Below are positions 45,901 to 54,861 of a stretch of 64,000 nt of DNA, piece by piece (positions within the stretch are counted from its first letter, which is position 1; each line of letters begins with the position of its first letter). Both the position numbers and the translations under genes were made by a program. Source of the DNA: CAYPTB01 sp964413535 (lineage in GTDB: Bacteria; Planctomycetota; UBA1135; GCA-002686595); the NCBI GenBank assembly GCA_964413535.1, contig CAYPTB010000055.1, positions 186,001-250,000 on the forward strand, in the 5' to 3' direction. The notes beneath the pieces are model-generated. The model did no database searches, was not told where the DNA came from, and saw only the letters and a program-made list of their open reading frames with translations.

Positions 45901-48857
45901 AGGAGGAGCCGACGGTAGTCGTCGCCCTCCTCTGGCCGGATCACGAAGTCCAGGATGGCGCCGTCAGCGGGGTCCGCCGCTGCGAAGTCGCGGCCGGCGC
46001 GCACGGTCGTGGTACGCCTCCCCGCGTCAGCGAGCCGCCGGGCGATCCCCGCGTCGCGGCGGTCGCTGAAGACCAGCACTTCCGAAGCTCGCGGCGCGGC
46101 GTCTCCGAAGGGCCCGGCCGAGCGCTTCCAGGAGGGCAGGTAGAACCACTGGGCGACGTCCGCCAGCTTGCCGAGCGCGGGCTTCGACCGGCCGGCAGCG
46201 GGATCGGCGTCGATCCAGAAACGCCGTCCTTGGAAGGGGTAGGTCGGGAGCGGTACCCGGCGGCGGCGCGCGTCGCCGCGCACGGCGTTCCAGTCCGGGG
46301 ACAGGCCGGAGAGCCACAGCCGACCGAGGCCGTCGAGCAAGCTCTCGCGATCGCCGCGCGACTCGCGCGGGTGACGCATCGAAGCCACGGCAACCGGATC
46401 CAGGCCCGCATCCGACGGCACGCGCCGCGCGATGCGCGTCGACAGCGCGGAGAGCGTGGTCCCCGGGCCGACCTCGAGGAGCAAGTGCCCTTCGGCAAGG
46501 AGCGCTTCCACGCCGGCCGCGAAGCGCACCGTGTGGCGCAGGTGGCTCGTCCAGTAGGCGGGGTCGGTGGCTTCCTCGGGCCGGATCCACGTACCGGTGA
46601 GGTTGGAGACGAAGGGGATCTCTGGCGCGCGGCGCGTCGCGGCTCGCACGCGCTCGGCGAACGCATCGAGGATCGGGTCCATCATCGCCGAGTGGAAGGC
46701 GTGCGACGTGGCGAGCCGGCGCGTGGCGACGCCGCGCCCGCGCAGGCTCTCCGCCAGCGCGGCGATCGGCTCCGCCGGACCGGAGGCCACGCACGACGCG
46801 TGCTCGTTGACCGCGGCGAGCGAGAGCTGCTCGCCGAGCATGGGCTCCAGCTCCGCGGCCGCCAGCGGGACGGCCAACATCTCGCCGCCCTGGAGCGTTT
46901 GCATCAGGCGCCCGCGCTCGGCCACCAGGGCGAGCGCGTCCTCGAAATCGAACACGCCCGAGATCGTCGCCGCGACGTATTCCCCGAGGCTGTGGCCGAT
47001 CATCGCATGCGGGCGAATGCCCCACGCCATGAGCAGTCGCGCGAGCGCGTGCTCCACTGCGAACAGCGCGGGCTGCGTCAGGACCGTCTGGGAGAGCTGC
47101 TGCGCCGCCTCCTCCTCGCGGCCCGGCGCGGGGTGCAAGACCGAGCGCAGGTCGCTGCCGAGCAACGGACGGAGGAATTCCGCCGCGCGGTCGATCTCCT
47201 CGCGAAAGACGCGCTCGGTCTCGTAGAGCCCGCGCCCCATACCCGGGTGCTGGACTCCCTGGCCCGGGAACAGGAACGCGACGCCGCGCGCGCGCTCCGT
47301 GTCGCGACGCGCGCTGCGCACTCGCTTGGCGTCGCGGCTCTCGAGCGTGCGCGCGAGATCGGTCGCGTCGCTCGCCACGACGGCGAGCCCGTGCTCGAAG
47401 CCGGCCCGGCCGACCTGCAGCGTCCACGCGACGTCGGCCAGGTCGAGGCCCGGGTTCTCGCGCAGGTGGCGAACGAAGTCGGAGGCCCGTTCGTCCAGCG
47501 CCGCCTTGGTCCTCGCGGAGAAGAGGAACAGCTCGTCGCGCGGCTCCATGCGCGGGCGGGAGACGGGGGCGGGCGCTTCCAGGACGACGACGTGGGCGTT
47601 CGTGCCCCCGATCCCGAACGAGCTGACACCCGCCCGCCGCGGTCCCGCGGACGTCCACTCCGTGAGCTCCGTGTTCACGCGGAACGGCGTCTCGGGGAAC
47701 CCGATCTTCGGGTTGGGCTCGTCGCAGTTCAGACTCGGTGGGAGCTCGCGGTTCTCCAGCGCGAGCGTCACCTTGACGAGTCCGGTGACTCCGGCCGCCG
47801 TGTCGAGGTGGCCGATGTTCGCCTTGACCGAGCCGATGGCGCAGAAGCCCTTCGCGTCGGTCCCCGAACGGAAAGCCTCGGTCAGCGCAGCGATCTCGAT
47901 CGGATCGCCGAGCGACGTCCCGGTGCCGTGCGTCTCGACGTACCCGATGCTCTCCGGCCCGACCTCGGCCACCTCGAGCGCGCTGCGCACGACGCGGGCC
48001 TGGCCGGCGACGCTCGGCGCCGCGAAGCCGACCTTGTCGGAGCCGTCGTTGTTGACGGCCGATCCTGCGATCACGGCGCGGATCGGGTCTCCGTCGTCGA
48101 GCGCGTCCTGCAAGCGGCGCAGCACGACGACGGCCACGCCGTTGCCTCCCACGGTGCCCTGCGCGCGCGCGGAGAACGCGCGGCAGTGGCCGTCGGGCGA
48201 GTAGATCCCCTGCTCCTGGTACAGGTATCCGCGCCGGTGCGGGACGGCGACGTTGACGCCGCCCGCCAGCGCGAGGTCGCACTCACCCGCGAGCAGCGCC
48301 TGGCACGCGAGGTGGACCGCGACGAGCGACGAGGAGCAGCTCGTCTGGACGTCGACGCTCGGCCCCCGCAGATCGAGCTTGTAGGAGACGCGCGTCGTCA
48401 GGTAGTCGCTCTGGTTGCCGAACAAGGTCGGCAGGTCGAGCGAGGCGCCCGCGCCGCTCTTCAACAGGTTCTCGAGCAGGTAGGTGTTGGTGCTCGCGCC
48501 GCCGAAGACGCCGACTGGGCCCGCGAAGCGCGCCGGATCGTGACCGGCGTTCTCGAGCGCGGTCCAGGCGCACTCGAGGAAGAGCCTGTGCTGCGGATCC
48601 ATCAGCTCCGCCTCGCGCGGCGGCACCCCGAAGAAGGCGGCGTCGAACAGCTCGATGTCGTCGAGGACCGCTCCCGCGCGCACGTAGCGCGGATTCGCGA
48701 GCAGCGCCGGGTCCACTCCTGCTGCGCGCAACTCCTCCTCGGTGAAGAGCCGGATGCTCTCGACCCCTGCGCGCAGGTTGCGCCAGAGCTCTGCGACGCT
48801 GCGCGCACCCGGGAAGCGTCCCGCCATCCCGACGATCGCGATCTCGAGCCCGCTCAA
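42948..48857 (-). CDS. Type I PKS module KS-AT-KR-ACP with C-terminal epimerization-type domain
   Basis: 1969 residues from a TTG at 48857 (TTGA overlap with the NRPS stop). KS: C174 in QTSCSSSL, H310 in VETHGTGTSLGDP, H350 in NIGHLDTAAG. AT: S623 in GHSLGEYVAA and HAFH at 719-722, which predicts malonyl-CoA. KR (about 1134-1330): YIVTGGLGSVG and Y1301 in GYVAAH, likely active. ACP: DLGGDSVLGLQ with S1448. From about 1500 to 1930 is an NRPS epimerization-type domain: VPIQRWFFE, HHLCVDAVSWRIL (H1631, H1632, D1636), LEGHGREE and RTVGWFTTLFP. An E domain after a malonyl-specific, ketoreducing PKS module is odd because the expected intermediate has no alpha stereocentre. Confidence 0.93.
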   Translation of the reverse strand: MSGLEIAIVGMAGRFPGARSVAELWRNLRAGVESIRLFTEEELRAAGVDPALLANPRYVRAGAVLDDIELFDAAFFGVPPREAELMDPQHRLFLECAWTALENAGHDPARFAGPVGVFGGASTNTYLLENLLKSGAGASLDLPTLFGNQSDYLTTRVSYKLDLRGPSVDVQTSCSSSLVAVHLACQALLAGECDLALAGGVNVAVPHRRGYLYQEQGIYSPDGHCRAFSARAQGTVGGNGVAVVVLRRLQDALDDGDPIRAVIAGSAVNNDGSDKVGFAAPSVAGQARVVRSALEVAEVGPESIGYVETHGTGTSLGDPIEIAALTEAFRSGTDAKGFCAIGSVKANIGHLDTAAGVTGLVKVTLALENRELPPSLNCDEPNPKIGFPETPFRVNTELTEWTSAGPRRAGVSSFGIGGTNAHVVVLEAPAPVSRPRMEPRDELFLFSARTKAALDERASDFVRHLRENPGLDLADVAWTLQVGRAGFEHGLAVVASDATDLARTLESRDAKRVRSARRDTERARGVAFLFPGQGVQHPGMGRGLYETERVFREEIDRAAEFLRPLLGSDLRSVLHPAPGREEEAAQQLSQTVLTQPALFAVEHALARLLMAWGIRPHAMIGHSLGEYVAATISGVFDFEDALALVAERGRLMQTLQGGEMLAVPLAAAELEPMLGEQLSLAAVNEHASCVASGPAEPIAALAESLRGRGVATRRLATSHAFHSAMMDPILDAFAERVRAATRRAPEIPFVSNLTGTWIRPEEATDPAYWTSHLRHTVRFAAGVEALLAEGHLLLEVGPGTTLSALSTRIARRVPSDAGLDPVAVASMRHPRESRGDRESLLDGLGRLWLSGLSPDWNAVRGDARRRRVPLPTYPFQGRRFWIDADPAAGRSKPALGKLADVAQWFYLPSWKRSAGPFGDAAPRASEVLVFSDRRDAGIARRLADAGRRTTTVRAGRDFAAADPADGAILDFVIRPEEGDDYRRLLLELEGRGRRPRAIFHLWAAEDGRDLLERGVLGLLQLARAIIERRWEEPLELVVATCGAHDVTGDESLSPEAAAIRGVAMTLAQEHPSVTCRTIDLPTAGPVAEERLLAELDLGAAEPVVALRGIHRWVQSFEPVRIEERAAMPRRLREGGHYIVTGGLGSVGLEVAEVLAREARAKLVLVGRSELPPRGEWSALVASLGADAEQSRRLSKILSLEALGAKVWTARADVTDREAMRALVGEAERRFGPLRGVVHAAGAEKEMALLADTTSELLRAQLHPKLEGLSVLAEVLAEKDLDFCIVQSSLSSFLGALGMAGYVAAHLALDAFVARHNRSATLPWTVVHWDNWLTWKEPESAHSASEGAYSMTPAEGALAFRRVLDLPAGTGLAVSTGDLSARVERWVGRAAREERPADSAARHARPDLDNAYVAARDPVEHALVRVWGAVLGIEKIGVGDGFFDLGGDSVLGLQVVAQLAEHGYRVTPRQIFEHPTIAELAAVAKPAEGPLADQGPATGSVPLVPIQRWFFELDLPQPDHFNLPMLLSVPEGAAPKLLGRALAAVLAHHDALRLRFVREGGAIRQVHADASDDVEVGVVDLSGTPEAEREAVMKVRATELHRTLDLSRGPLVRAVLFRFGPGRPPELLWIVHHLCVDAVSWRILLEDFSTALGQLRAGEPVRLLPKTTSFQSFAVALSTYAASATVRAEADGWRATCAGAPRIPTDADGGPNLFSSARTVSIGLDPVATRSLLQQVQSAYETRTDEVLLTALVLAFSDWTKEDTLLVDLEGHGREEIAEGLDLSRTVGWFTTLFPARLSIAGSRAPGDALMAIKEQVRRIPRGGIGFGCLRYLCAEPEVVAELRALPRPEVNFLYLGRFDTPSSTPARLLAEASGEPCSPAAPRGHVLEIVSYVLAGGLRVDFSYSEHRHRRRTVEALAERFQAELRALVAHCLEPEAHGRTPSDFPAARVSQADLNKLLGKLGRSGKGP

Positions 48858-51800
48858 GCCCGTGCCCCCTCGTCTTCCTCGCTCTTGCGGATCGCGTCGG
48901 CGATGCCCTCCAGGTCCGAGGCGGACCACGCGAAGTCCGCGAAGTCGGAAGTCGTGAACCCGCCCGCGTCGCCGGACAGGCAGTGCGCGACGAGCGCGCG
49001 CAGGGTGTCCAGGAATGCGACGGCGAGCCGCTCGATCGTGGCGCGCTCGTGGAGTTTCTCGCCGTACTCGAAGTCGAGCACGAGCTTCCCGCCCGCGACC
49101 TGGCCGTAGACCTCGAGGACGAACACCCGCTCACCCGCGCCGTGCAGTGCGTGGCCCGGCACGGCGGGGAGGAAGCGGAAGCGGTCGTCCGCGCGCAGCG
49201 CCTGGTCGTACTGCCCGAGGTAGTTGAAGCCGATCGATGGCCGCGGCAGGCGCGCGAGCTCGGCGCGCAGGGGCTCGTCGGCGAGGTGGCGCAGCATGCC
49301 GTAACCGAAACCCTGCTCGGGGATCGCGCGCAGCTCCTCCTTGATCGCGCGCAGCGCCACGCTCGGGTCGAAGGGCCTGGTGTCGTGCAAGAGCGCCGGG
49401 TAGTCGGTGGTGAACCAGCCCACCGTGCGCGAGAGGTCGACCCCCGGGACGACCTCCTCCCGCCCGTGTCCCTCGAGGTTGATCAGCACGGCTTCCTCGC
49501 CGGTCCATTCCGCGACGGCGTGCGTCAGGGCGGTCAAGAGGACCTCGTCGATGCGCGTGTGGTAGGCCTTGGGCACCTCGCTGAGGAGCGCGCGCGTCTC
49601 CGCCGCGTCCAGCTCGACCGAGACCTTGCGGGCGAAGGCCTCGACGTTCCTCCCGCCGGATAGGTCGAGCGGCAGCGCGTGGAACGACCTCCCGGCCAGG
49701 GCGAGCCAGGGCGTGGTCTCCGTGCGGCGCTCCGGCGCCCGCGCGTGCTCCGACAGGCGCTCCGACCAGCGCCGGAACGACGTGGTCTTGGGGGGTAGCT
49801 GCACCGGCTCTCCGCGCTCGACCGCGGCGAGCGCGAGGTCGAGGTCCTCGATCAGGATGCGCCACGACACTCCGTCGACCAGCAGGTGGTGGACGATCCA
49901 CAGGAGCAACTGATCGCGCCCCGCGCCGCGCTCGATCAGGACGGCGCGCACGAGCGGCCCGTGCACGAGGTCGAGCGCGGCGTGGTGCATGTCCGCTCGC
50001 GCGGCGAGCTCGGCGTCCTCGCGCTCCCGAGCGACGCCGGAGAGGTCCTCGCGGAAGACGAGCGCGCCCGACTCCGCCTCTGCGCCGGCGATCTCCTGCA
50101 CGCGCTCCGTCCCCGCGCCGCGGAAGCGCGCGCGCAGGACGTCGTGGTGCGCGAGCAGCGCGCGCAGCGCGCGTTCGAGGTCCTCCGCGGTCACGCGGCG
50201 GCGCACCTCGAGGAGCACGGGCATGTTCCAGTGATCGGGCTCGGGTAGGTCGAGCTCGAAGAACCAGCGCTGGACGGCCGTCAGGGGCACCGCGCCCGTC
50301 ACCTCTCCTTGCGTCGCGAGCTCCACGGCGGCTCCCGCCTCGCCCGCGGTGCGCGCCACGGCCGCCAGCTCGGACACCGTCTGGTTCTCGAACAGTTGGC
50401 GCGGTGTGAGCAGGATCCCGGCGCGCTTCGCCCGCGCGACGATCTGGATGGAGAGGATCGAGTCGCCCCCGAGCTCGAAGAAGTTGTCGCGTACGCCGAC
50501 CCGGTCGAGCCCGAGCACGTCGGCCCAGATCGCCGCGAGGCGCGCTTCCGCCGGCGTGGACGGCGCCTCGAACGCGCCGTCGAGGTCGGGCCGCTCGGAG
50601 CCGGGCTCGGGCAACGCCTTGCGATCGAGCTTCCCGTTGGGGGTGCGGGGGAAGTCCGTCAGCACGACGAACACGGCCGGGACCATGTAGTCGGGGAGCG
50701 TCTCGCGCAGGAAGTCGCGCAGGAGGCCGACTCCCGGCCGGGCGGCTCCCTCGGGCACCACGTAGCCGACGAGCCGGCGCTCCGCGGAGAGGTCGGCGAG
50801 TGCCAGCACGGCCGCCTCCTTGACTGCGGGGTGCTTGAGGAGCGCGACCTCGATCTCCTCGAGCTCGACCCGGTAGCCGCGGATCTTGACCTGGTTGTCG
50901 ATGCGGCCCTGGAACTCGATGTCTCCGTTCTCGAGGTGCCGCGCCAGATCGCCCGACTTGTACAGCCGCCGGCCTGCAACCGACCCGAAGGGGTCCGGCA
51001 CGAAGCGCTCGGCGGTCAGCTCGGGCCTGCGCCAGTAGCCGAGCGCGATCGCGGTGCCGCCGAAGTGCACCTCGCCCGGTACGCCGGTCGGACACGGCTC
51101 CAGGCGCGAGTCGAGCACGTACATGCGCGCGTTGTCGATGGGCGTCCCGAGCGGCGCGATCAGGGCTTCCTGCTCGAGGCAGTCGTAGACCGAGCTGAAG
51201 ACCGTCGTTTCGGTCGCCCCGTACTCGCTGAAGAGCCCGACGCCGGGGAGCGCTCGTCGATGGTGCTCGACCATCTTCAGGGGGCACGCCTCGCCGGCCA
51301 CGATCACCGTCCGCAGGCTGGCGAGATCGCCCTCGCGCGCCTGCTCGAGGATCAAGCGGTAGAAGGAGGGCAGACCCAGGAGGTGGGTCACGCCCGCCTC
51401 GCGCACGAGGCGCGGGAGTTCGCCGACGTCCTTCTCCACTCCCTCGGGGACGAGGATCAATGTCCCGCCCCCGGCGAGCGTCCAGAAGATGCCGACCACG
51501 GAGCTGTCGAACGCCACCGACGAGAGCAGCAGGAACGTCTCCGGCGTGTGCCCGAAGTACTCGATCCGAGCCGTGTTCGAGACGACGAGCTTCTCGTGCG
51601 TGATCACGACGCCCTTCGGCTTGCCGGTCGAGCCCGAGGTGTAGATCACGTACACGAAGTTCTCGGGGCCCGCCTCGCGCGGAATACGGCCGGTCGGACG
51701 TCGACCGAGCTCCGCGTGCTCCACGCACACGACGCGCGCATCGGTCTCCGGCAGGCGCCCGAGCAGGCGCTCCTGGGTCAAGAGCACCGGGGCGCGCGTG

Positions 51801-53479
51801 TCCTCGACCAGGAACCGGATCCTGTCCTCGGGGTAGGCGGGGTCGACCGGCACGTAGGCCCCGCCCGCCTTCAGGATGCCGAGGATCCCCACGAGCATCT
51901 CGAACGAGCGCTCGATGCACAGCGCCACCAAGGTGTCGGGTCCGACGCCCAGCTCGCGCAGTTGCCAAGCGAGCTGGTTCGCGCGGAGGTCGAGCTCCCC
52001 GTAGGTCAGTGCGCGGTCTCCCTGCCGCAGGGCCACGGCTGCCGGCGTGCGGGCCGCGTGCTCCTCGATGGCTTCGTGCGCGAGGACTCCGCGCGGGTGG
52101 TCGCGATCCGTGTCGTTGAAGAGGTCGAGCAACTGCCGGCGCTCGGAGGCGGCGAGCGCGTCGAGGCGTCCCACCTGCTGCTCGGGGCGCGCCGCTGCGC
52201 TCGCGAGCAGCGCTTCGTACGCCCCGGCCAGGCGCTCGATCGTCGCCGGGCCGAAGCGGTTCCGATCGTAGACGAAGGTCGTCTCCAGAGTCGTGTCGTC
52301 GCCGCGGCAGGAGAGCCGGCACTTCTCGCTGGCCGGGGACACTTCCAGGCGCTCGATCGACACCGCGAGGCCCGCTGCAGAGAACGGTGCTTCGCGCTCC
52401 GTGTAGTCGAAGCCGAACGGTGGGCGCGCGCGGGCGCTCGCGAGCTCGGGGACGAGCGCGGGATCGCAGCACTCCTGCCAGCGCTCGAGCTCCTGGAGCT
52501 CCCGCGCGACCGACCGCAAGAGCTCGGCGAAGGCAAGCCGGTTCGCCACGTGCAGGGGGAGGGGCAGCGTGCGCGCGAGCGGACCGAGCGGCTCGGCCAG
52601 CTCGTCGTAGCGGCGCCCGTCGACCCCGACCCCGAGGAGCAGCGCCGAATGGGGGGCCAAGCGCCGAAGGAGCGCAGCCCAGGCGGCCAGGCAGACGACG
52701 CGGCGCGTGACGCCCAGCCGCTTTGCTGCCTCGGCGACGCACCGCGCCACGCCGCCGTCCACGGCGCGCGAGTGGACCTCGGCTGCGTAGGCGGCCGGTG
52801 TCGGCGACTCGAAGGGGATCGAGAGTCCGGCTCCGTCGCCGAAGTCCTTCCGCCGCCAGTACTCGACCCCGGGCCGCGAGTCCTCGGACTCCTGGAGCTC
52901 GAGCTGCCACGCGACGATGTCGGAGTACTGGAGCGCGTCGTCGTCGAACGGGCCGTTCGCCGCGAGGCTCGCGTAGGCGGCGCACAGCTCGCGCACCAGG
53001 TTGGTGAGGCTCGTCCGGTCGGCGCACAGGGCGTGTGCGGCGATCAGCAGCGCGTGCCGGTCCGGTGCGCGGCGGACGAGCGTCGCGCCGAGCAACGGAC
53101 CCAGCTCGAGATCGAAGCTGCGCCGGCGTTCCGCCCGGTACAGTTCCTCGAGCTGCGCATCCTGCTCTCCTGCGCTCGACGCCGAGAGATCCAGGGCCGC
53201 GAACGCGACGCCGGCCGCAGAGGCGCCGATGCGCGGGGCGAGCCCGTTCTTTCCTCGTGTCGGTGTCGCCGCGGTCGCCGGGACGAAGGTCGTGCGCAGG
53301 ATCTCGTACTTCGCGACGACTCGCCGCAGCGCGCGCTCGAAGATCCCGGCGTCGAGCTCACCGCGGATCGCGGCCAGGCACGCGACCCACAGCGGCGGGA
53401 TCGGGCCTGCGTCCGCGTGGCTCAGGAGCTGTCTCTGCTGGGGGGAGAGGCGGGAGCCTCCGTGGCCGGTCGCGCTCAC
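48854..53479 (-). CDS. NRPS module C*-A-T-E with degenerate condensation domain
   Basis: 1541 residues; GTG start 7 nt after the methyltransferase stop. C domain (8-440) has AAHALCADRTS in place of HHxxxDG: first His (H149) kept, second catalytic His is Ala150, Gly is Arg155, so condensation is doubtful. A domain: YTSGSTGKPKGVV, SEYGATETTV, YKSGDLARH, NGKLDR; specificity residues by my alignment D-S-V-G-I-A-E-V-F-K, unassigned. T: ELGGDSILSIQ with S1007. E domain (about 1064-1490): TAVQRWFFE, HHLLVDGVSWRIL (H1197, H1198), LEGHGREE, RTVGWFTTDYP and FNYLGQY, all intact. It probably acts as a loading module that makes a D-aminoacyl unit. Confidence 0.92.
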   Translation of the reverse strand: MSATGHGGSRLSPQQRQLLSHADAGPIPPLWVACLAAIRGELDAGIFERALRRVVAKYEILRTTFVPATAATPTRGKNGLAPRIGASAAGVAFAALDLSASSAGEQDAQLEELYRAERRRSFDLELGPLLGATLVRRAPDRHALLIAAHALCADRTSLTNLVRELCAAYASLAANGPFDDDALQYSDIVAWQLELQESEDSRPGVEYWRRKDFGDGAGLSIPFESPTPAAYAAEVHSRAVDGGVARCVAEAAKRLGVTRRVVCLAAWAALLRRLAPHSALLLGVGVDGRRYDELAEPLGPLARTLPLPLHVANRLAFAELLRSVARELQELERWQECCDPALVPELASARARPPFGFDYTEREAPFSAAGLAVSIERLEVSPASEKCRLSCRGDDTTLETTFVYDRNRFGPATIERLAGAYEALLASAAARPEQQVGRLDALAASERRQLLDLFNDTDRDHPRGVLAHEAIEEHAARTPAAVALRQGDRALTYGELDLRANQLAWQLRELGVGPDTLVALCIERSFEMLVGILGILKAGGAYVPVDPAYPEDRIRFLVEDTRAPVLLTQERLLGRLPETDARVVCVEHAELGRRPTGRIPREAGPENFVYVIYTSGSTGKPKGVVITHEKLVVSNTARIEYFGHTPETFLLLSSVAFDSSVVGIFWTLAGGGTLILVPEGVEKDVGELPRLVREAGVTHLLGLPSFYRLILEQAREGDLASLRTVIVAGEACPLKMVEHHRRALPGVGLFSEYGATETTVFSSVYDCLEQEALIAPLGTPIDNARMYVLDSRLEPCPTGVPGEVHFGGTAIALGYWRRPELTAERFVPDPFGSVAGRRLYKSGDLARHLENGDIEFQGRIDNQVKIRGYRVELEEIEVALLKHPAVKEAAVLALADLSAERRLVGYVVPEGAARPGVGLLRDFLRETLPDYMVPAVFVVLTDFPRTPNGKLDRKALPEPGSERPDLDGAFEAPSTPAEARLAAIWADVLGLDRVGVRDNFFELGGDSILSIQIVARAKRAGILLTPRQLFENQTVSELAAVARTAGEAGAAVELATQGEVTGAVPLTAVQRWFFELDLPEPDHWNMPVLLEVRRRVTAEDLERALRALLAHHDVLRARFRGAGTERVQEIAGAEAESGALVFREDLSGVAREREDAELAARADMHHAALDLVHGPLVRAVLIERGAGRDQLLLWIVHHLLVDGVSWRILIEDLDLALAAVERGEPVQLPPKTTSFRRWSERLSEHARAPERRTETTPWLALAGRSFHALPLDLSGGRNVEAFARKVSVELDAAETRALLSEVPKAYHTRIDEVLLTALTHAVAEWTGEEAVLINLEGHGREEVVPGVDLSRTVGWFTTDYPALLHDTRPFDPSVALRAIKEELRAIPEQGFGYGMLRHLADEPLRAELARLPRPSIGFNYLGQYDQALRADDRFRFLPAVPGHALHGAGERVFVLEVYGQVAGGKLVLDFEYGEKLHERATIERLAVAFLDTLRALVAHCLSGDAGGFTTSDFADFAWSASDLEGIADAIRKSEEDEGARA

Positions 53480-53486
53480 GCAGGCT

Positions 53487-54488
53487 TCAGTGCTCGACTG
53501 CGCCGGCCTTGGTGGGTCGCAGGTCGAAGATCGAGCTGTACGGGATCGCGATGTCGTGCCGAGCCTTGCACTGCCATTCAGCCTCCCCGAACAGGGCCTC
53601 CCACTCGCCGACCGACGGGATGTACTGGCCCATCAAGGAGTGCGTGAACTCGAAGCCCAGCGTGAAGATCGGGACCTCGCCGGGGACGCGGTTCGAGCGG
53701 TAGGTGTCGCAGAACAGGAAGCGCTTCAAGGCCGGGAAGGCGCTCTTGATCGACCGGAAGGCCTTGAGGCAGTTGGGCCTCGGCCACAGGTCGTGGCCCA
53801 TGAAGAAGGAGAAGAGGACCTCCACCTCCGCGAACTCGGGCTGGAAGACGAGATTCTTGACGTCGAAGTGGACGACCTTCACGCGCTCGTCGAGACCAGC
53901 CTGCCGGATCGAGCGGCGGGCGACCTCGACGGCTCCCTTGTTCACCTCGACGCCCACGCCGCGGAACTCCGGGTCGTCCTTCGCCAAGCGGATGAGGCGT
54001 TCGGCGCTCCCGCACCCGAGATCGGCGGCCGCGGCAAAGGGCTCCTCGTCCATCACGGCGTTGAAGTACGGGTCGACGAACTGCGAGCCGTAGTCCCGCC
54101 CGGCGAGGGCGATGTACTTCCCGTCGCGCGCGATCCCCTCCATCGTGCAGTCGCCGTTGCGCACGATCGTGGCGAGGTTCTGGATCAGGTTGCCGTAGCC
54201 GCGCATCAGCCACAGGAAGTAGCCCTTGTTCTCGAACGTCTCGCCGAACAGGGTCCCGCGCCGAGCGGTCGTGTGCTCCCCCGTTTCCACCGAGGCGATC
54301 TCGAAGCACTCGAGGACCTGGAGGATCGAGGTCACGGACCAGATGGCCAGTCCGTGCTCCTCGCAGAAGGCATCCACGTCCAAGGCGTCGGTCTGGTGGA
54401 GCGCATCGAGCAGTCCGAGCTCGAAGCTCGCGGCGATGGCCGAGGCGCCGATCGCCGAGTTGAAGATGCGGGTCGTCTCGCTGGGCAT
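53487..54488 (-). CDS. MppJ-like SAM C-methyltransferase (alpha-keto acid type)
   Basis: 333 residues, ATG at 54488, first gene of the minus-strand operon. An N-terminal helical dimer domain (IFNSAIGASAIAASFELGLLDAL) precedes a class I SAM domain with AAADLGCGSAERLI. The C-terminal half has FMGHDLWPRPNC and IFTLGFEFTHSLMG, matching the two histidine-bearing segments of MppJ, the iron-dependent phenylpyruvate beta-C-methyltransferase of mannopeptimycin biosynthesis, as I recall that sequence. It would methylate an alpha-keto acid that is then transaminated (HisC-like enzyme at 61774-62790) to a beta-methyl amino acid. The family call is good; the substrate is inferred. Confidence 0.78.
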   Translation of the reverse strand: MPSETTRIFNSAIGASAIAASFELGLLDALHQTDALDVDAFCEEHGLAIWSVTSILQVLECFEIASVETGEHTTARRGTLFGETFENKGYFLWLMRGYGNLIQNLATIVRNGDCTMEGIARDGKYIALAGRDYGSQFVDPYFNAVMDEEPFAAAADLGCGSAERLIRLAKDDPEFRGVGVEVNKGAVEVARRSIRQAGLDERVKVVHFDVKNLVFQPEFAEVEVLFSFFMGHDLWPRPNCLKAFRSIKSAFPALKRFLFCDTYRSNRVPGEVPIFTLGFEFTHSLMGQYIPSVGEWEALFGEAEWQCKARHDIAIPYSSIFDLRPTKAGAVEH

Positions 54489-54861
54489 GTCGTCGTCCGC
54501 TCGATCGTGGGGAGGCTCGCCGACGGGGGGCGAGAGCGCCGCACTCCGTGCCCTGCGGGCTCGCAAGGAACCTGGTGCTCGCCGTGCCCGCTTCCGCACC
54601 GCGAAGCCAGTGTGACCTGCACGCAGGATCGGGAGCGGTGCGGCGAGAAGGCGATCCAGGCGGGGAACTACTATACCTACTCTACCCCATGATGCCGTGA
54701 GTCCTGCGAGTCCTCGCGAGGTCGGCACCAAGGCTCGCGGGTCCGCCGCGTGCGCGCTCGGCGTGCGTGCTCGGTAGGTGGAGCCGGGTACAATTCCCCG
54801 CCCTACGTTGCCGGTCCGGCTCTGCCGCCACGGCACGACGGACAGGGGCAGACGACGCACG
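54489..54861. promoter_or_regulatory. Divergent control region of the two NRPS operons
   Basis: 373 bp without a convincing gene between the methyltransferase ATG and the next NRPS ATG. It holds the only AT-rich patch nearby (CTACTATACCTACTC, 54667-54681). On the minus strand this reads TATAGT, one base off a -10 consensus, but no good -35 is seen. The plus-strand NRPS could also start at the GTG at 54778. Both operons are probably driven from here; operators are not recognisable. Confidence 0.4.

Noticed and set aside
50309..53647. An 1112-codon plus-strand frame opposite the C-A-T-E NRPS
   Set aside because: The minus-strand frame carries all NRPS core motifs; this is its antisense shadow.
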